From NCBI GenBank assembly GCA_946481065.1, contig CAMLMA010000023.1, forward strand, positions 1-16,447: DNA of 16,447 bases. Reading direction: 5' to 3'. Source of the DNA: an uncultured Nitrosomonadales bacterium. GTDB taxonomy: Bacteria > Pseudomonadota > Gammaproteobacteria > Burkholderiales > Methylophilaceae. This document shows, one piece after another, positions 14,572 through 16,447 of the stretch. Made by a program: the position numbers and the translations under genes. Position 1 is the stretch's first letter. Every line of letters begins with the position of its first letter. Below the pieces are notes generated by a model. It was not told the DNA's origin and searched no databases. It saw nothing but the letters and a program-made list of their open reading frames with translations.

Positions 14572-15069
14572 ATGAGCCGCGGTTTCGTCAAAGAGGACGA
14601 CCTCGAACACGCCGGCACCGATCTGCCGGAACGGCCGGTCAGCCCACACCCCAACTATGTGACGCCCACTGGCCTGCAACAACTGCAGCAGTTGGCCGCA
14701 GACCTGGAGCAGCAGCGGCTGCCGCTGACGAGCCGCAAGGAAGACCCGAACGCGCAGCAACAGCTGGCGCGCATCAACCGCGATTTGCGCTATGTGCAGG
14801 CGCGACTTGAGTCAGCCATCTTGGTCGATCCGGCACAGCAGTCCGGCGAGCAGGTACTGTTCGGCGCTCATGTCACGGTTGAGGACGAGAACGGCGATAC
14901 GCATGTATTCATGATCGTTGGCGAGGATGAAGCCGACATCAACGCCAACAAGGTGAGCTGGGTTTCGCCGCTGGCAAGATCACTACTGGGTCACAAAGTC
15001 GGCGAGAGCGTGACCTGGCTGCGCCCGGCAGGTAACCTGTCACTGGAAATCATCAAGATCGATTATTAA
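14572..15069 (+). CDS. Diverged GreA/GreB-family protein with shortened coiled coil
   Basis: A 165-residue Gre-family protein, not a normal GreA or GreB. The C-terminal FKBP-like domain is clear: LFGAHVTVEDENGDTHVF, then KVSWVSPLARSLLGHKVGE, close to the same stretch of greB in this window. The N-terminus has an acidic 28-residue extension (MSRGFVKEDDLEHAG, LPERPVSPHPNYVTP). The coiled coil is about 14 residues shorter than in greB between the Y-x-T-P start and the VDP end (57 against 71 positions), and the GDxSEN tip is absent, replaced by SRKEDPNAQ. Without that tip it should not stimulate RNA cleavage as GreB does. A regulator that enters or caps the secondary channel, like Rnk or Gfh1, is a reasonable inference. 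Proteins of this type occur in related bacteria as uncharacterised Gre-family members. The nitroreductase gene starts 12 bp downstream. Confidence 0.85.
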   Translation: MSRGFVKEDDLEHAGTDLPERPVSPHPNYVTPTGLQQLQQLAADLEQQRLPLTSRKEDPNAQQQLARINRDLRYVQARLESAILVDPAQQSGEQVLFGAHVTVEDENGDTHVFMIVGEDEADINANKVSWVSPLARSLLGHKVGESVTWLRPAGNLSLEIIKIDY

Positions 15070-15081
15070 GAGGAATATGCC

Positions 15082-15684
15082 ATGAACGTCAGTACCGCCA
15101 TTGAAACCCGCCGCTCCGTCAAGGCGTTCGATGCCCAGCATCGCATGACGCAGGCCGAGATCGACCAGCTCATGTCGCTCGCCATGCTCGCCCCCACCGC
15201 GTTCAACATCCAGAACTGGCGTTTCGTGCTGGTGCAGGACCCCGAGCTGCGCAAGCAAGTGCGTGCTGTGAGCTGGGACCAGGCACAAGTGACCGACGCA
15301 TCCCTGCTGGTGGTGCTGGTCGCCGACCTCAAGTCCTGGGACCGCGAGCCCGCACGCTACTGGAAGAATGCGCCTCAACCGGTGCAGGATTTCCTGGTAC
15401 CGGCCATCGACACCTATTACCGCGGCAAGGAACAAGTGCAGCGCGACGAAGGCATGCGCTCCTGCGGCATGGCTGCCATGACGCTCATGCTGGCCGCGAA
15501 GGAAATGGGTTACGACTCCTGCCCCATGGACGGTTTCGACTTCGATGCCGTCGCCAAACTACTCAACCTGCCGGCTGACCACACGCCGGCGATGTATGTC
15601 GCCATCGGCAAGGGCATCAAGGAAGCCTGGCCACGCGGCGGTCAATTGCCGATGAACGAGGTCGTCATCCGCGACAAGTTTTAA
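15082..15684 (+). CDS. Nitroreductase-family FMN oxidoreductase
   Basis: A 200-residue flavoprotein of the nitroreductase superfamily, which uses NAD(P)H to reduce nitro compounds, quinones or related substrates as a homodimer. FMN-binding marks are visible: ETRRSVKAF at the start (Arg10, Arg11, Ser12), APTAFNIQNWRF (residues 37-48), and the later phosphate loop region MGYDSCPMDGFD. The C-terminal IGKGIKEAWPRGGQLP is followed by VVIRDKF. PTAFNIQNW, where many members have PSxxNxQPW, and the size place it near the NfsB/YdjA-like smaller enzymes, but the natural substrate cannot be told. The ribosome site AGAGGA stands before the ATG, and the gene is probably co-transcribed with the Gre-like gene. 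Confidence 0.93.
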   Translation: MNVSTAIETRRSVKAFDAQHRMTQAEIDQLMSLAMLAPTAFNIQNWRFVLVQDPELRKQVRAVSWDQAQVTDASLLVVLVADLKSWDREPARYWKNAPQPVQDFLVPAIDTYYRGKEQVQRDEGMRSCGMAAMTLMLAAKEMGYDSCPMDGFDFDAVAKLLNLPADHTPAMYVAIGKGIKEAWPRGGQLPMNEVVIRDKF

Positions 15685-15739
15685 TACCCTTTTGCAATCC
15701 GAGCCCTTTAGCAATCGCCACGAGCGGTTCATGATGCAA

Positions 15740-15808
15740 GGCGCAGCGGAATCGATACGCAAGACCTACCCAAGCGGTAGGCAAGCGCATTGAAGAACCG
15801 GCAGCGCC
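15740..15808. repeat. Imperfect palindrome of about 69 bp, REP-like
   Basis: The core is CCTACC-CAAGC-GGTAGG (15765-15781), a perfect 6-bp stem with a 5-nt loop. Outer arms GGCGCAGCGG (15740-15749) and CCGGCAGCGCC (15798-15808) pair with one mismatch and one bulge; the inner arms are only partly complementary. It fills most of the 176-bp gap before the ABC-F gene. No T-run follows. The form suggests an intergenic repeat or transposon-derived element, but copies elsewhere cannot be checked here. Confidence 0.5.
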
Positions 15809-15860
15809 GCAGATGGATCGCGGAGTTGATTGATATAGGGCTTTTCACCAGGAACACTGA

Positions 15861-16447
15861 ATGCTAATCAGCAACAACATCACCATGCAGTTCGGCGCCA
15901 AGCCGCTGTTCGAGAATGTCTCCGTCAAGTTCGGCGACGGCAACCGCTATGGCCTCATCGGCGCCAACGGCTGCGGCAAGTCGACGTATATGAAGATCCT
16001 CGCCGGCGTGCTCGAACCGACCGCTGGCAACGTCACGCTCGACAACCACGAGCGCATGGCTTTCCTCAAGCAGGACCAGTTCGCCTATGAAGACCAGCGT
16101 GTGCTGGATGTGGTCATGATGGGTCACGAGGAGATGTGGCGGGTGAACCAGGAAAAGAACGCCATCTACATGAACCCGGAAGCGACCGAGGACGATTACA
16201 TGAAGGCGGCAGAGCTGGAAGCCCTGTTCGCCGAATATGACGGCTACACCGCTGAGTCGCGCGCCGGTGAGTTGTTGCTGGGCGTAGGTATCCCTACCGA
16301 GCAGCACACCGGTCCGATGAGCGCCATCGCGCCCGGCTGGAAACTGCGCGTACTGCTTGCGCAGGCACTGTTCGCCAACCCGGATATCCTGTTGCTGGAC
16401 GAGCCGACCAACAACCTCGACATCAACACCATCCGCTGGCTGGAAGA
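15861..16447 (+). CDS. ABC-F ATPase, YbiT-like, N-terminal part
   Basis: The first 195 residues of an ABC-F protein that runs past the right edge (full family members are about 530 aa with two ATPase domains). ABC-F proteins bind the ribosomal E site and relieve particular stalls; they carry no membrane domains. The start [20 protein letters not shown] resembles E. coli YbiT. The first domain shows Walker [10 protein letters not shown] (residues 34-42), a signature region [19 protein letters not shown] that departs from the usual LSGG in the YbiT way, and Walker [21 protein letters not shown] at the edge. AGGAA at 15850-15854 is the ribosome site. EttA-type proteins differ in the signature, so YbiT is preferred. 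Confidence 0.93.
   Translation, partial: MLISNNITMQFGAKPLFENVSVKFGDGNRYGLIGANGCGKSTYMKILAGVLEPTAGNVTLDNHERMAFLKQDQFAYEDQRVLDVVMMGHEEMWRVNQEKNAIYMNPEATEDDYMKAAELEALFAEYDGYTAESRAGELLLGVGIPTEQHTGPMSAIAPGWKLRVLLAQALFANPDILLLDEPTNNLDINTIRWLE

Noticed and set aside
1..16447. A search by eye for tRNA, tmRNA, CRISPR arrays, insertion sequences and phage or defence genes.
   Set aside because: Nothing convincing was found on either strand; all long gaps are under 200 bp.

Overview
The window is a gene-dense bacterial chromosome segment of about 16.4 kb, GC-rich, with mostly short intergenic gaps. It looks betaproteobacterial, most likely Nitrosomonadales-like (Gallionellaceae, Methylophilaceae or relatives). 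The grounds are the linked earP-efp pair with arginine at EF-P position 32, the RecB-like nuclease/helicase pair, the smpB/ratA/rnfH arrangement, and the style of the guaB and guaA proteins. This placement is inference from protein style; no 16S or other marker gene is present. I see no tRNA, rRNA, CRISPR array, insertion sequence or phage gene.

Layout: (1) 1-2829, minus strand: the first codons of a probable UvrD/AddA-type helicase, preceded by a RecB-family PD-(D/E)XK nuclease whose stop overlaps the helicase start (ATGA). (2) 2830-3010: a divergent regulatory gap with a perfect 11-bp tandem repeat, two small inverted repeats and candidate promoters. (3) 3011-5438, plus strand: greB, then four genes that look like a metal-handling module. 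These are a His/Met/Cys-rich exported protein, a Met-rich outer-membrane-like protein, a periplasmic HMA (MerP-like) protein and a three-helix MerT-like membrane protein with two cysteine pairs. (4) 5524-7380: earP, which rhamnosylates EF-P on Arg32, then efp with its own -10 box and a textbook terminator. (5) 7475-8668: a cyclic-nucleotide-binding/EAL phosphodiesterase fusion, convergent with smpB and one base away from it. (6) 8670-9967: smpB (minus) divergent from ratA-rnfH (plus), the same neighbourhood as in Escherichia coli. (7) 10007-10483: a minus-strand exported DUF4124 protein. (8) 10600-14456: the guanine nucleotide operon guaB, a SIMPL-domain membrane protein, guaA. (9) 14572-15684: a diverged Gre-family protein with a shortened coiled coil, then a nitroreductase-family flavoprotein. 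(10) 15685-15860: an imperfect palindrome of about 69 bp, then the start of a YbiT-type ABC-F ATPase that runs off the right edge.

Several genes act on the same machinery. greB and the Gre-like protein act on RNA polymerase. EarP/EF-P, SmpB, RatA and the ABC-F protein all act at or near the ribosome. The least ordinary parts are the metal module behind greB, the short-coil Gre paralogue, the cNMP-EAL fusion and the SIMPL gene inside the gua operon. I see no clearly new defence or mobile system.
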